From: Synechococcus sp. HK01-R
GTDB taxonomy: Bacteria; Cyanobacteriota; Cyanobacteriia; PCC-6307; Cyanobiaceae
Direction: 5' to 3'
Assembly (NCBI RefSeq): GCF_014217855.1
Contig: NZ_CP059059.1
Location: forward strand, 620,001-684,000
DNA: 64,000 bases
Shown piece after piece: positions 7,453 to 17,047 of this stretch (its first letter is position 1; the number at the start of each line of letters is the position of its first letter). The translations under genes and the position numbers were made by a program. Below the pieces are notes generated by a model. It made no database searches. It was not told the origin of the DNA and was given only the letters and a program-made list of their open reading frames with translations.

Positions 7453-8510
7453 AAAGGGCGACCTGCGGCCACCGCTGCTGCCAAACCATCAAGAAGTTGC
7501 TCTGTGGTGTCGATGCTGATGCAGGCATCTGTGACGCTCTGCCCGTAAGTCATGGCCGAACGGTCGGCATTGAGCTTCTGGCTGCCCTCCACGAGATGGC
7601 TTTCCAGCATCACGCCCATCAACTGGCCTGAACCCTGTCGCACCTGATCAGCAACTGCTGAGAGCACCTCTCCCTGACGACGGAAATCCTTGTTGGAATT
7701 GCCATGACTGCAATCCACCATCAAGCGGGCGGGGAGTCCGGCCTGCACCAGAGCCGCAGACGCCTCCTGCACAGCCTCCAGGTGGTAGTTCGTGCCCCTG
7801 CTGCCCCCACGCAGCACGAGATGACCGTCAGGATTTCCGGTGGTGCTCACGATCGAGGCATGACCATGACCGTTGATCCCTAGGAAATGGTGGGGCCTCG
7901 AGGCGGCCTGAATCGCATGGATTGCAATCGTGGCACTGCCATCGGTGCTGTTCTTGTAACCGACTGGCATCGAAAGGCCTGAAGCCATCTCCCGGTGGGT
8001 CTGACTTTCTGTCGTGCGTGCGCCAATCGCCGTCCAACTGATCAGATCAGCGATGTACTGGGGGACCACAGGGTCCAGCAGTTCAGTGGCTGCCGGCATA
8101 CCGTCGCGGGACAGATCCAGCAGCAGCGAGCGTGCCATCCGCAAGCCTGTATTGATGTCGTAGGAGCCATCGAGGTGCGGGTCATTGATCAACCCCTTCC
8201 AGCCAACGGTGGTGCGCGGCTTCTCGAAATACACCCGCATCACCACCTCCAACTGATCGGCATGACGCTCCCGCAGAGGCGCAAGACGGCGGGCATACTC
8301 CCGGGCCGCGTCAACATCGTGAACCGAACAAGGGCCCACGATCACCAGCAGCCGCTGGTCCTCGCCCCGCAGGATTGCCTGGATGCGTCCACGGGCCGCT
8401 GCAACCGTCTGTGTCGCCGCCGCATCGGTGGGCAAATCAGCGTGAAGCAGAGAGGGAGCCACAAGGGGGCGGGTCTCCACCACATGCAAATCGGAGGTGG
8501 TGGTGCTCAT
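7437..8510 (-). CDS. 3-Deoxy-7-phosphoheptulonate (DAHP) synthase, class I
   Basis: The enzyme condenses phosphoenolpyruvate and erythrose-4-phosphate, the first step of the shikimate pathway. The 357-residue protein has the AroF/G/H-type blocks in order: 'VIVGPCSVHD', 'KPRTTVGWKGLINDP', 'GARTTESQTHREMASGLS', 'PVGYKNSTDG' and 'DCSHGNSNKD'. I chose ATG 8510; a TTG four codons upstream also opens the frame, but the GGGG just before ATG suits a ribosome site. Which aromatic amino acid inhibits it cannot be read from the sequence. It diverges from aconitase B across about 110 bp. aroE of the same pathway lies 13 kb to the right and is not linked to it. Confidence 0.95.
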   Translation of the reverse strand: MSTTTSDLHVVETRPLVAPSLLHADLPTDAAATQTVAAARGRIQAILRGEDQRLLVIVGPCSVHDVDAAREYARRLAPLRERHADQLEVVMRVYFEKPRTTVGWKGLINDPHLDGSYDINTGLRMARSLLLDLSRDGMPAATELLDPVVPQYIADLISWTAIGARTTESQTHREMASGLSMPVGYKNSTDGSATIAIHAIQAASRPHHFLGINGHGHASIVSTTGNPDGHLVLRGGSRGTNYHLEAVQEASAALVQAGLPARLMVDCSHGNSNKDFRRQGEVLSAVADQVRQGSGQLMGVMLESHLVEGSQKLNADRSAMTYGQSVTDACISIDTTEQLLDGLAAAVAAGRPLALSS

Positions 8511-8622
8511 ACCCCGCGCCAAGAAAAACCCAGATTACGGACAATCCCGGCAGCATCCGACACCAGGTCCGTTCACCCCAACAAGAAGAATGGATGCCAA
8601 GACCGCTGCCTGAGCCATCGCC

Positions 8623-11223
8623 ATGCTGAGTGCCTACCGAGCCGCCGCCGCCGAACGCACCGCCCAGGGGATCCCTGCCCTGCCCCTGACAGCGGAGCAA
8701 ACCCAGGCTCTCACCGGCCTACTCGAGGCACCCCCCGCAGGAGAGGAGCAGGAGCTGCTGCACCTGCTCAGTGAGCGCATCCCACCCGGCGTGGATGAGG
8801 CCGCCTACGTCAAAGCCTCCTGGCTCAGCGCGGTGGCCCAGGGCTCAGCCAGCAGTCCGCTGGTGACACCCCTTGAAGCCGTTCGCCTGCTGGGAACGAT
8901 GGTCGGTGGCTACAACGTGGCAGCCCTGATCGAGCTGCTGCAGCACAGCGACAGCAGCCTGGCCGCCTGTGCCGCTGAGGGCCTGAGCCGCACCCTGCTC
9001 GTCTACGACGCTTACAACGAAGTGATGGAGCTTGCTGGCTCCAACCGCTTTGCCAAGCAAGTCGTTGACAGCTGGGCCGCCGCCGACTGGTTCACCTGCC
9101 GACCCGCCCTGGCAGAGGAGATCACTGTCACGGTGTTCAAGGTGGAGGGCGAAACCAACACCGACGACCTCTCTCCAGCGACCCACGCCACCACTCGACC
9201 AGACATCCCGCTGCACGCCCTGGCGATGCTGGAATCCAGGGATCCGGAAGGCCTGAGCACGATCGAGACGCTCAAGGCCAAGGGACACCCGGTGAGTTAC
9301 GTGGGCGATGTGGTCGGCACCGGCAGCTCCCGCAAGAGCGCCATCAACTCCGTGCTCTGGCACACCGGCAACGACATCCCCCATGTGCCAAACAAGCGCG
9401 CCGGTGGGGTGATCCTGGGCGGAAAGATCGCCCCGATCTTTTTCAACACAGCCGAAGACTCAGGTGCTCTGCCGATCGAATGCGACGTCACCGCCCTCAA
9501 CACCGGCGATGTGATCACGATCCGACCCCATGCGGGCACGATCGAGCGGGCGGCCGGGGAAGCCAATGCCGGTGAGATCATCGCCCGCTTCGAACTCAAG
9601 CCGAGCACGATCACGGATGAGGTGCGCGCCGGTGGGCGTATCCCCCTGATGATTGGTCGCGCGCTCACCGACAAGGTGCGCAACCAGCTCGGTCTGCCCC
9701 CGTCCGACCTGTTCATCCGTCCATCGGCACCGGTGGACACCGGCAAAGGCTTCACCCTGGCCCAGAAGATGGTGGGCAAGGCCTGCGGCCTGCCGGGCGT
9801 GCGCCCAGGCACCAGCTGCGAGCCACTGATGACCACCGTGGGCAGTCAGGACACAACGGGTCCGATGACTCGCGACGAAATGAAGGAGCTGGCCTGCCTG
9901 GGCTTCTCCGCTGATCTGGTCATGCAGAGCTTCTGCCATACCGCCGCCTATCCCAAACCGGTGGATCTCCAGACCCAAAAGGAGCTGCCCGACTTCTTTG
10001 CCCAGCGGGGCGGCGTTGCCCTGCGCCCCGGCGACGGCATCATCCACAGCTGGCTCAACCGGATGCTTCTGCCCGACACCGTCGGCACCGGCGGTGACAG
10101 CCACACCCGCTTCCCTCTAGGAATCTCTTTCCCGGCCGGTTCCGGTCTGGTGGCCTTCGCCGCGGCCATCGGCGCCATGCCGCTCGACATGCCCGAATCC
10201 GTGCTGGTGCGCTTCAGTGGCTCCCTTCAGCCGGGGGTGACCCTGCGCGATGTCGTGAACGCAATCCCCTGGGTGGCAATCCAGAAAGGCCTGCTCACCG
10301 TGGAGAAAGCCAACAAGAAAAACCTGTTCAACGGCCGGATCATGGAAATCGAGGGTCTGCCCGATCTGAAGCTTGAGCAGGCCTTCGAACTCACCGATGC
10401 CTCGGCGGAGCGCTCCTGTGCCGGCTGCACGATCAAGCTCTCGGAGGCAACGGTCAGCGAATACCTCCGCAGCAACGTGGCGCTGCTTAAAAACATGATC
10501 GCCCGGGGCTACAGCGACGCCCGAACCCTGGCCCGTCGCATCAAGGCGATGGAAGCCTGGTTGGCCGATCCCCAGCTGCTGAGCGCCGACAGCGATGCCG
10601 AGTATGCCGAGGTGCTCGAGATCAACCTTGATGAGCTCACCGAACCCGTGATCGCCTGCCCCAACGATCCCGACAACGTGAAGCTGCTCAGCGAGGTGGC
10701 CGGCGATGCCGTGCAGGAGGTGTTCATCGGATCCTGCATGACCAACATCGGCCACTACCGCGCCGCGGCCAAGGTGCTGGAGGGAGCCGGTCAAAACAAA
10801 GCGCGCCTCTGGGTGTGTCCGCCCACCCGTATGGATGAGGACATGCTGAAACAAGAGGGCTATTACGCCACCTTCGAGGCAGCCGGCAGCCGCATGGAAA
10901 TGCCCGGTTGTTCACTCTGCATGGGCAACCAGGCCCGTGTGGACGACAACACCACGGTGTTCTCCACCAGCACCCGCAACTTCAACAACCGACTGGGCAA
11001 AGGCGCCCAGGTGTATCTAGGCAGCGCCGAACTGGCCGCGGTCTGCGCCCAACTGGGCCGCATCCCAACCGCAGATGAATACCGCAACATCGCCGCCGAA
11101 AAGATCGATCCTCTCTCCACTGAGCTTTACCGCTATCTGAACTTTGACCAGATCTCTGGCTTCGAAGACGAAGGGCGTGTCGTGAGTGCCGACGACGAAG
11201 CGAAGGTGCTAGCGGGGGCTTGA
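8623..11223 (+). CDS. acnB: Aconitate hydratase B (bifunctional aconitase / 2-methylisocitrate dehydratase)
   Basis: The 866-residue protein is close in length to E. coli AcnB (865). It interconverts citrate and isocitrate, feeding 2-oxoglutarate for nitrogen assimilation. The N-terminal HEAT-like domain (about 1-160) and the swivel domain precede the catalytic domains, the arrangement special to AcnB. The [4Fe-4S] ligands are Cys705 (GSCMTNIGH) and Cys763/Cys766 (GCSLCMGNQ), matching Cys710/769/772 of E. coli. It starts at ATG 8623. The stop at 11221-11223 lies about 40 bp before the likely start of the next gene. Confidence 0.97.
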   Translation: MLSAYRAAAAERTAQGIPALPLTAEQTQALTGLLEAPPAGEEQELLHLLSERIPPGVDEAAYVKASWLSAVAQGSASSPLVTPLEAVRLLGTMVGGYNVAALIELLQHSDSSLAACAAEGLSRTLLVYDAYNEVMELAGSNRFAKQVVDSWAAADWFTCRPALAEEITVTVFKVEGETNTDDLSPATHATTRPDIPLHALAMLESRDPEGLSTIETLKAKGHPVSYVGDVVGTGSSRKSAINSVLWHTGNDIPHVPNKRAGGVILGGKIAPIFFNTAEDSGALPIECDVTALNTGDVITIRPHAGTIERAAGEANAGEIIARFELKPSTITDEVRAGGRIPLMIGRALTDKVRNQLGLPPSDLFIRPSAPVDTGKGFTLAQKMVGKACGLPGVRPGTSCEPLMTTVGSQDTTGPMTRDEMKELACLGFSADLVMQSFCHTAAYPKPVDLQTQKELPDFFAQRGGVALRPGDGIIHSWLNRMLLPDTVGTGGDSHTRFPLGISFPAGSGLVAFAAAIGAMPLDMPESVLVRFSGSLQPGVTLRDVVNAIPWVAIQKGLLTVEKANKKNLFNGRIMEIEGLPDLKLEQAFELTDASAERSCAGCTIKLSEATVSEYLRSNVALLKNMIARGYSDARTLARRIKAMEAWLADPQLLSADSDAEYAEVLEINLDELTEPVIACPNDPDNVKLLSEVAGDAVQEVFIGSCMTNIGHYRAAAKVLEGAGQNKARLWVCPPTRMDEDMLKQEGYYATFEAAGSRMEMPGCSLCMGNQARVDDNTTVFSTSTRNFNNRLGKGAQVYLGSAELAAVCAQLGRIPTADEYRNIAAEKIDPLSTELYRYLNFDQISGFEDEGRVVSADDEAKVLAGA

Positions 11224-11261
11224 TCCCCCTTGCTGGCACCCGCCTTGGTAGAACGCACCGC

Positions 11262-12755
11262 ATGGTTGTTCTGAGCGAACCGAAGCAACGCCGGCACCAG
11301 CTGGGTTCCAGTCGCAGCATCCGCCGATTACTGGAGCGGCGCTGGTGGGTCGTGGTTCTGGCCTTGATGCTCACCGGGCTCGGGGCCGCTCTGACCGGGG
11401 TGCTGTTCAAGGCGGGTATCAAGCTTCTGGGCAGCTGGCGACTGGAGCTTCTGGCCGACCTGCCCGCCTGGGCGGTCCTCCCAGGCCTCGGCGCCGTCGG
11501 CGGCCTGATCTCAGGCCTGATGGTTGCCAATCTGGCGCCGGCCGCCGGCGGATCCGGCATCACCCACATCATGGGCTTCCTCAAACATCGGGCCGTACCG
11601 ATGGGCCTGCAGGTGGGATTGGTGAAGCTGATCGCAGGCATCGTGGCGATCGGCAGCGGTTTTCCCCTTGGCCCCGAAGGCCCCTCCGTGCAAATGGGGG
11701 GATCGGTCGCCTGGCAAATGGCCCGATGGCTCAAGGCCCCGGTGGCCTTCCGACGCGTGATCGTGGCCGCCGGCGGTGGGGCCGGTATCGCAGCGGTGTT
11801 TAGCGCCCCGATCGGCGGCTTTGTCTACGCAGTGGAGGAACTGCTGCATTCCGCCCGCCCGGTGGTGCTGCTGCTGGTGATCGTGACCACCTTCTGGGCC
11901 GATGCCTGGGCCGACGTCCTTGGCCTGGCCGGACTCAGTCCCAGCAGCGGAGGGCTTGACGCCACCGAAGGCTTTCAACTCGAACGGGAGTACACGCCTC
12001 TGGTGAATTTTCTACCGATCGATCTTGGTTATCTGATCGCGCTGGGGGTGGTCGTCGGAGTGCTCGCAGAGCTGTATTGCCGCTATGTGCTCGCCATGCA
12101 ACGCAAAGGCAACGCCTGGTTTGGAGACCGGCTTGTGCTGCGCATGGTGATCAGTGGCGGAGTGCTCGGAGGCGTGTATGCCTTTCTGCCTGAACCCTTT
12201 CACAACCTGGAGGGCCTCCAGCATCTGATCGCCGATGGCAGCGCCGACATCCCGATGGCGCTTGGGACCTTCACCGTGTTGTTCTTCAGCACAGGGCTGG
12301 CAGCCGCCTCTGGAGCTCCTGGCGGCCTGTTCTTTCCCATGCTCACCCTGGGAGGCTCCATTGGCCTGGCCTGCGGGATCTGGGTGGAAGCGCTCACTGG
12401 GCATGTGCCCAGCACTTACGTCTTTGCCGGCATGGGCGCCTTCGTGGCCAGCTGCTCGCGCACGCCGATCACAGCGATGTTTCTGGCCTTCGCGCTCACC
12501 AAAGATCTTCTGATCCTCAAGCCAATTCTGGTGGCCTGCCTGGCCAGCTTTCTGATCGCGCGGCTCTTTGATCACCGCTCGATCTACGAACGCCAACTGG
12601 GAATGGAACTGCAGGTGGAGGACCACCTGGCCGCTAAACGAGAGCGCCGAGGCGGCATCCACCACGCCTGGGATGGGTCGGTCCGACGCCGGGCCTTTCA
12701 GCCTCCCCCACCACCGCAGCCTGCGATTCAACCTTCAGATGACCCTGCAGGATGA
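11262..12755 (+). CDS. CLC-family chloride channel / H+-coupled anion exchanger
   Basis: The membrane protein (497 residues from ATG 11262) has the three CLC selectivity motifs: 'GGSGITHIM', 'GPEGPSVQMGG' and 'GAPGGLFFPMLTLGG'. The gating glutamate is Glu139, corresponding to Glu148 of E. coli ClcA. Glu193 in 'YAVEELLH' corresponds to the internal proton glutamate Glu203. Both are present, so a 2Cl-/H+ antiporter is more likely than a passive channel. The frame is open 14 codons further to a TTG that overlaps the acnB stop, but ATG 11262 is the better start. There are no C-terminal CBS domains; the proline-rich tail is short. Confidence 0.92.
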   Translation: MVVLSEPKQRRHQLGSSRSIRRLLERRWWVVVLALMLTGLGAALTGVLFKAGIKLLGSWRLELLADLPAWAVLPGLGAVGGLISGLMVANLAPAAGGSGITHIMGFLKHRAVPMGLQVGLVKLIAGIVAIGSGFPLGPEGPSVQMGGSVAWQMARWLKAPVAFRRVIVAAGGGAGIAAVFSAPIGGFVYAVEELLHSARPVVLLLVIVTTFWADAWADVLGLAGLSPSSGGLDATEGFQLEREYTPLVNFLPIDLGYLIALGVVVGVLAELYCRYVLAMQRKGNAWFGDRLVLRMVISGGVLGGVYAFLPEPFHNLEGLQHLIADGSADIPMALGTFTVLFFSTGLAAASGAPGGLFFPMLTLGGSIGLACGIWVEALTGHVPSTYVFAGMGAFVASCSRTPITAMFLAFALTKDLLILKPILVACLASFLIARLFDHRSIYERQLGMELQVEDHLAAKRERRGGIHHAWDGSVRRRAFQPPPPPQPAIQPSDDPAG

Positions 12756-12809
12756 TGGGGTATCCCGGACGCCCTCCTGAACCAGGAAACCCTGCTGTTT
12801 GATCCGGCA

Positions 12810-14411
12810 GTGCCGGAACCAGGCGCCCTGCGGACGGTGCTGGCCTTTCCGAGCACCTACACGGTGGGCATCACCAGCCTCGGTTATCAGATCGTCTGGG
12901 CCACCCTGGCGATGCGCCCCGATCTGGACGTCCGCCGCCTGTTCACCGATCAGGGAGATCCACCGCACCGACACTGCGACCTCTTTGGTCTTTCCCTGAG
13001 CTGGGAGCTTGACGGACCCGTGCTGCTCGATCTGCTCGAACAGCAGCGGATTCCTATCTGGAGTGCTGATCGCAGCGACAACGATCCGCTGGTGTTCGGC
13101 GGTGGGCCGGTACTCACCGCCAACCCAGAGCCCCTGGCGCCTTTTTTTGATGTGGTGCTGCTTGGTGATGGAGAGGAGCTACTGCCAGCCTTCATCGATG
13201 CGCTCCAGAGCGTGAGAGATCAACCCCGGGCGCAACAGCTGCGCCACCTGGCCCGGATCCCAGGCATCTACGTGCCTGCGCTCTATGCACCCCGCTACGA
13301 CCCGGATGGCTGCCTGCGGTCGATCGAGCCGATCGAAGCGGACTGCCCCGCGCGAATCGCCAAACAGACCTGGCGGGGCAACAGCCTCAGCCACTCCACG
13401 GTGATTACACCGGAAGCGGCCTGGCCAGACATTCACATGGTGGAGGTGGTACGTAGCTGTCCGGAGCTGTGTCGCTTCTGCCTCGCCAGCTACCTGACCC
13501 TGCCCTTCCGCACCCCCTCCTTGGATGACGGCCTGATTCCAGCTGTGGAGAAAGGACTCACCGCCACCCGACGCCTAGGACTTCTCGGCGCCTCCGTCAC
13601 CCAACACCCCCAGTTCAGCGAACTGCTGCATTGGCTTGGCCAAGACCGCTTCGAGGATCTGCGCGTCAGCGTCAGTTCAGTGCGGGCCGCCACGGTGACA
13701 CCGGATCTCGCCCAGGGGCTAGCCCGTCGTGGCAGTAAGTCGCTCACGATCGCGATCGAAAGCGGCAGTGAACGGATGCGCGGAGTCGTGAATAAGAAAC
13801 TGAGCACCAGCGAAATCGAAGCAGCAGCGCGGCATGCCAAGCAGGGAGGCCTGAGCGGTCTCAAGCTCTATGGCATGGTCGGGCTACCAGCTGAAGAGGA
13901 GAGCGATGTGGAAGACACCGCCTCTCTGCTGCTGGATCTCAAGAAAGCCACTCCGGGGCTGCGCCTGACCCTGGGTGTCAGCACCTTCGTCCCGAAGGCG
14001 CACACCCCTTTCCAGTGGCAAGGCGTGCGACCGGAGGCTGAACAACGACTCAAGCTTCTGGCGAAACGGCTCAAGCCAAAGGGGATTGAGCTGCGACCGG
14101 AAAGCTACGGATGGAGCGTGATTCAAGCCCTGCTCTCCCGCAGCGATCGTCGGCTCGCTCCGGTGATCGCCGCCGTGCGCGGGTCGCAGGACAGCCTGGG
14201 GGGTTGGAAGAAGGCCTACCGGGCAGCACGGGCAGGGGAGCTGCCATCAACCACCAGCGCCGGAGTCACCCTGCCCGTTCCCCCGCCCTGGGAGCAGGTA
14301 GTTCATGACGTTTGGGATGAACAGATGGTTCTGCCCTGGACCCATCTCGACGGCCCCCTCAGCCCGTCGACCCTGGCGGCCCATCAGCGGCAGGCACTGG
14401 ATCTGGCCTAA
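12810..14411 (+). CDS. B12-binding-type radical SAM protein
   Basis: The cluster-binding motif is Cys217-x3-Cys221-x2-Cys224 (CPELCRFC). It is preceded by a Rossmann-like cobalamin-binding-type domain (residues 1-150) with 'STYTVGITSLGYQIVWATL' and 'FGGGPVLTANPEPL'. The 'AIESGSERMRGVVNKKLS' block is typical of radical SAM TIM barrels. The reaction is unknown; relatives are found across cyanobacteria and are annotated only as radical SAM proteins. The first standard start is GTG 12810, but the frame is open back to the CLC stop at 12755, and 'LNQETLLFDPAVPEPG' upstream of GTG looks like protein. The true start may therefore be earlier at a rare codon. The 3' end overlaps the next, convergent gene by 53 bp. 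Confidence 0.85.
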   Translation: MPEPGALRTVLAFPSTYTVGITSLGYQIVWATLAMRPDLDVRRLFTDQGDPPHRHCDLFGLSLSWELDGPVLLDLLEQQRIPIWSADRSDNDPLVFGGGPVLTANPEPLAPFFDVVLLGDGEELLPAFIDALQSVRDQPRAQQLRHLARIPGIYVPALYAPRYDPDGCLRSIEPIEADCPARIAKQTWRGNSLSHSTVITPEAAWPDIHMVEVVRSCPELCRFCLASYLTLPFRTPSLDDGLIPAVEKGLTATRRLGLLGASVTQHPQFSELLHWLGQDRFEDLRVSVSSVRAATVTPDLAQGLARRGSKSLTIAIESGSERMRGVVNKKLSTSEIEAAARHAKQGGLSGLKLYGMVGLPAEEESDVEDTASLLLDLKKATPGLRLTLGVSTFVPKAHTPFQWQGVRPEAEQRLKLLAKRLKPKGIELRPESYGWSVIQALLSRSDRRLAPVIAAVRGSQDSLGGWKKAYRAARAGELPSTTSAGVTLPVPPPWEQVVHDVWDEQMVLPWTHLDGPLSPSTLAAHQRQALDLA

Positions 14412-15660
14412 GCATCATCCGCAACCCGGCCAGCAGAATCCAGCCGGCGATGTTGAGCCGACTGTCAAAGAACGGCATATCGGTGCCATGCAGCACCACC
14501 AGGATCAAGACCGACGCCCACCAGGCCCGATCGAAGAGGGTGCGCAGCCCCCTCCGAAGACTGGTGATCAACAGAGCCAAAACAAAACCGATGAGGAGCA
14601 TGGCCACCGATAGGCCATGGCTCAGAGCGAGCTCCAGGGGAAGGTTGTGGGCATGGCCGTGCCACTTGCCGGTCCGCAAGGGGTAGAGAACGGAGAAGGC
14701 AGCTGCCCCCCAGCCCAGCCAGGGACGTTCCCCGATCAGCTGCAAAGCAACTCCCCATTGACTGAGACGGGTGGAAGCCAGCGCCCGCTCCGCCGCATGG
14801 CGACTATCGGTGAGCCGAGACCAGATCGCTTCAGGCACAAGGGCCCGGGCCGGCTGCTGAAACGCTGATGGCACCCCTGGCAGCACAGCCAGCAGCAGTG
14901 GAAACAGAGCCAGCAGCAACAGCGGTAGCAACCAGAACCAGCTCTGAGCTCCCAGCACGATTGGAACAGCCAGCACCAACGCTCCCCAGGCATTACGGGA
15001 ATCGGTGAGCAGCAGAGCGGCCACCTGGGCAGTCGCGAGGAGGATCGCCAGGGCCCGCCGCTCTGGTTTCAACCCCGGCTGCACAAGGGCTGCAAGCGCA
15101 AAGGGCCAGACCAAAGCCAGCCAAGCCCCGGCGATATTGGCGTAATCGAACAACCCGGACAGACGGCCGCTCGGTTCACCCCCCGGGGTCACAAACCAGA
15201 TGATCAGGCCGTTGAATAACTGCCAAGGACCCTGCCAACCCCACCAGATCTGGCCCAGACCGGTCACCAGCACTGGCACGGTTCCCACCACCAGCCAAAG
15301 GGCGGTACGCCGGCGTCCGTCGGCATCAGAGACATAGGGCTGAAAGCCCCAGAACCCCCAGAAGAAAGGAAGCCAATTGGCAAGTCCAGCCCAGGCCAGC
15401 GGTCCTGAATAGGCGCGCAAACATCCGCTGACCATCAGCACCGCGGCCAGGATCAGGGGCAGCGTCCAGGGATCGCTCCAGCCGTTGCGCTCCCGACGCA
15501 GACTGCCGATCAGCAGCGCTGGGAAGAGCAGCAGGCTCCCTAACAGCGCAGAGGAAGGCAGCAGAACAACTCCCAACTGAAAGAGCAGCCAGCCACTGGG
15601 GGCTGCCTGCCGCGGCCGCTCAGTGGCCAAGGCTCCCGCCAGAACACGGACCGGGCTCAC
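14359..15660 (-). CDS. O-antigen ligase / IctB-like polytopic membrane protein (Wzy_C family)
   Basis: This 433-residue protein has about 10-12 hydrophobic segments and the Wzy_C core: 'LLTDSRNAWGALVLAVP', then 'RLSQWGVALQLIGERPWLGWGAAAFSVLYP', then the loop 'WHGHAHNLPLELALSHGLSVA'. The family covers O-antigen ligases and polymerases; in cyanobacteria it includes IctB, named for a proposed role in inorganic carbon transport that is not settled. The start is GTG 15660, overlapping the purU stop by 4 nt (GTGA), which suggests translational coupling. Its 3' end runs 53 bp into the radical SAM gene on the other strand. Confidence 0.8.
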   Translation of the reverse strand: MSPVRVLAGALATERPRQAAPSGWLLFQLGVVLLPSSALLGSLLLFPALLIGSLRRERNGWSDPWTLPLILAAVLMVSGCLRAYSGPLAWAGLANWLPFFWGFWGFQPYVSDADGRRRTALWLVVGTVPVLVTGLGQIWWGWQGPWQLFNGLIIWFVTPGGEPSGRLSGLFDYANIAGAWLALVWPFALAALVQPGLKPERRALAILLATAQVAALLLTDSRNAWGALVLAVPIVLGAQSWFWLLPLLLLALFPLLLAVLPGVPSAFQQPARALVPEAIWSRLTDSRHAAERALASTRLSQWGVALQLIGERPWLGWGAAAFSVLYPLRTGKWHGHAHNLPLELALSHGLSVAMLLIGFVLALLITSLRRGLRTLFDRAWWASVLILVVLHGTDMPFFDSRLNIAGWILLAGLRMMLRPDPVPAADGPPGSTG

Positions 15661-16511
15661 GCGAACACCGCAGTGCGGCCGCGATAGACCATCACCTGAC
15701 GACGCAGATGCAGTCGCAGCGCCCTGGAGAGTGCCAGGCGTTCGGTATCACGGCCCTTGCGGATCAGATCCTCCACCTCATCGCGATGGCTCACATGCGC
15801 AATGGTTTGCTCGATGATCGGGCCGTCATCGAGATCTTCGGTGACGTAATGAGCCGTGGCGCCGATCAGCTTCACACCTCGCTCCCAGGCCCGGTGGTAG
15901 GGCTGAGCACCCTTGAACGCGGGCAGGAAGGAATGGTGAATGTTGATGACGGTGGGGAACTCGGCAAGGAAGTCTGCACTGAGGACCTGCATGTACTTCG
16001 CGAGCACCGCTAGTTCAATCCGATGCTCCCGAAGCAGCGACAAGATCGTCTGCTCTGCCTCGGCTTTGCGCTCCTTCTCCACAGGAACACACACAAACGG
16101 CACACCGAAGTCCTTGCAGAGGGGCTCAAGATCGGGATGGTTGGCGATCACCAGGGGCACCTGCATCGGCAGCTCGCCGCTTCGGGCACGCCAGAGCAGA
16201 TCCAAGAGACAGTGACTCTGCTTGCTGGCAAAGATCGCCACCCGGGGATGCTCATCAGAAAAGTGAAGCTGCGCCTCACCACCAAGGCGTTCTGCCAGGG
16301 CCGCAGCCGCCGGTGCAATCGCCTGGCGCGGTAACCCGAAACCGTCCAGCCCCCATTCAATCCGGCTGAGAAAGAGGCCGGCACCGGCATCGGTGTGGTG
16401 ATCGGCGTGGCGAATGTTGCCGCCATTGGCCGCGACCCATCCAGCCAACTCGCTCACCAGGGCCGGTCGATCCGGACAGATCACCTGAAGAATCACCGAT
16501 GGGGATGACAC
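15657..16511 (-). CDS. purU: Formyltetrahydrofolate deformylase
   Basis: The 284-residue enzyme hydrolyses 10-formyl-THF to formate and THF. That balances one-carbon pools and can supply formate to the formate-dependent purine enzyme PurT, which is also present in this window. An N-terminal ACT domain (about residues 5-80, 'LQVICPDRPALVSELAGWV') precedes the formyltransferase domain with the catalytic block 'INIHHSFLPAFKGAQPYHRA' and 'TAHYVTEDLDDGPIIEQ'. The length is normal. It starts at GTG 16511. It is the first gene of a pair with the membrane protein downstream (4 nt overlap). Confidence 0.95.
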   Translation of the reverse strand: MSSPSVILQVICPDRPALVSELAGWVAANGGNIRHADHHTDAGAGLFLSRIEWGLDGFGLPRQAIAPAAAALAERLGGEAQLHFSDEHPRVAIFASKQSHCLLDLLWRARSGELPMQVPLVIANHPDLEPLCKDFGVPFVCVPVEKERKAEAEQTILSLLREHRIELAVLAKYMQVLSADFLAEFPTVINIHHSFLPAFKGAQPYHRAWERGVKLIGATAHYVTEDLDDGPIIEQTIAHVSHRDEVEDLIRKGRDTERLALSRALRLHLRRQVMVYRGRTAVFA

Positions 16512-16588
16512 GATTCACCAACGTGGAAGCATCGATTCTGACCCTGTGCGATCACGGTTAAAGTCCACGGGTCTTCCCTGGAATCCCA

Positions 16589-17047
16589 ATGCTGAGCGCC
16601 ATGCGTCGCCTCGCTGCGTTCTGCCTCTGCCTCGTCCTCTGCTTTGGCCTTGCGGCCTGCAGCGGCGGCGCGAAGGCCAAGCCCGCCACCATCAGCCCCG
16701 AGGAGATGGCCGTGATCCGCCGTCAGGCAGAGGGATTCATCAGTGCCCAGGAGCGACTGCCTGAACTGGCAGCGCTCGTGAACAAGCGCGACTGGACCTT
16801 CACCCGCAACCTGATCCATGGGCCCATGCAGGAAGTCGGCCGCGAAATGCTGTACATCAATCAGCGTCTGCTGCCAGGCGACCGGGCAGAAGCCAATGAG
16901 CTGGCTACGTCCCTGAAGGACGCCCTGGCGAACCTTGACGAAGCAGCCCGACTCCAGGACGGTGTGAAGCTCCAGAAGGCCTATGTGGAAGTCGCCACCG
17001 GCTTCTCCAACTACGCCAAGGTGATCCCCGCTCAAGCCCTCAGCTGA
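16589..17047 (+). CDS. psbQ: Photosystem II extrinsic protein PsbQ (CyanoQ), lipoprotein
   Basis: The precursor has 152 residues. The signal peptide is hydrophobic and Cys-rich and ends in the lipobox LAAC, with Cys24 as the lipidated residue, so the mature protein is anchored on the lumenal face of the thylakoid. The rest is a four-helix protein with the PsbQ-type blocks 'LAALVNKRDWTFTRNLIHGPM' and 'FSNYAKVIP'. CyanoQ stabilises the oxygen-evolving complex. The start is ATG 16589 or ATG 16601 (residue 5). The stop at 17045-17047 overlaps the probable start of the oxidoreductase gene. Confidence 0.92.
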   Translation: MLSAMRRLAAFCLCLVLCFGLAACSGGAKAKPATISPEEMAVIRRQAEGFISAQERLPELAALVNKRDWTFTRNLIHGPMQEVGREMLYINQRLLPGDRAEANELATSLKDALANLDEAARLQDGVKLQKAYVEVATGFSNYAKVIPAQALS

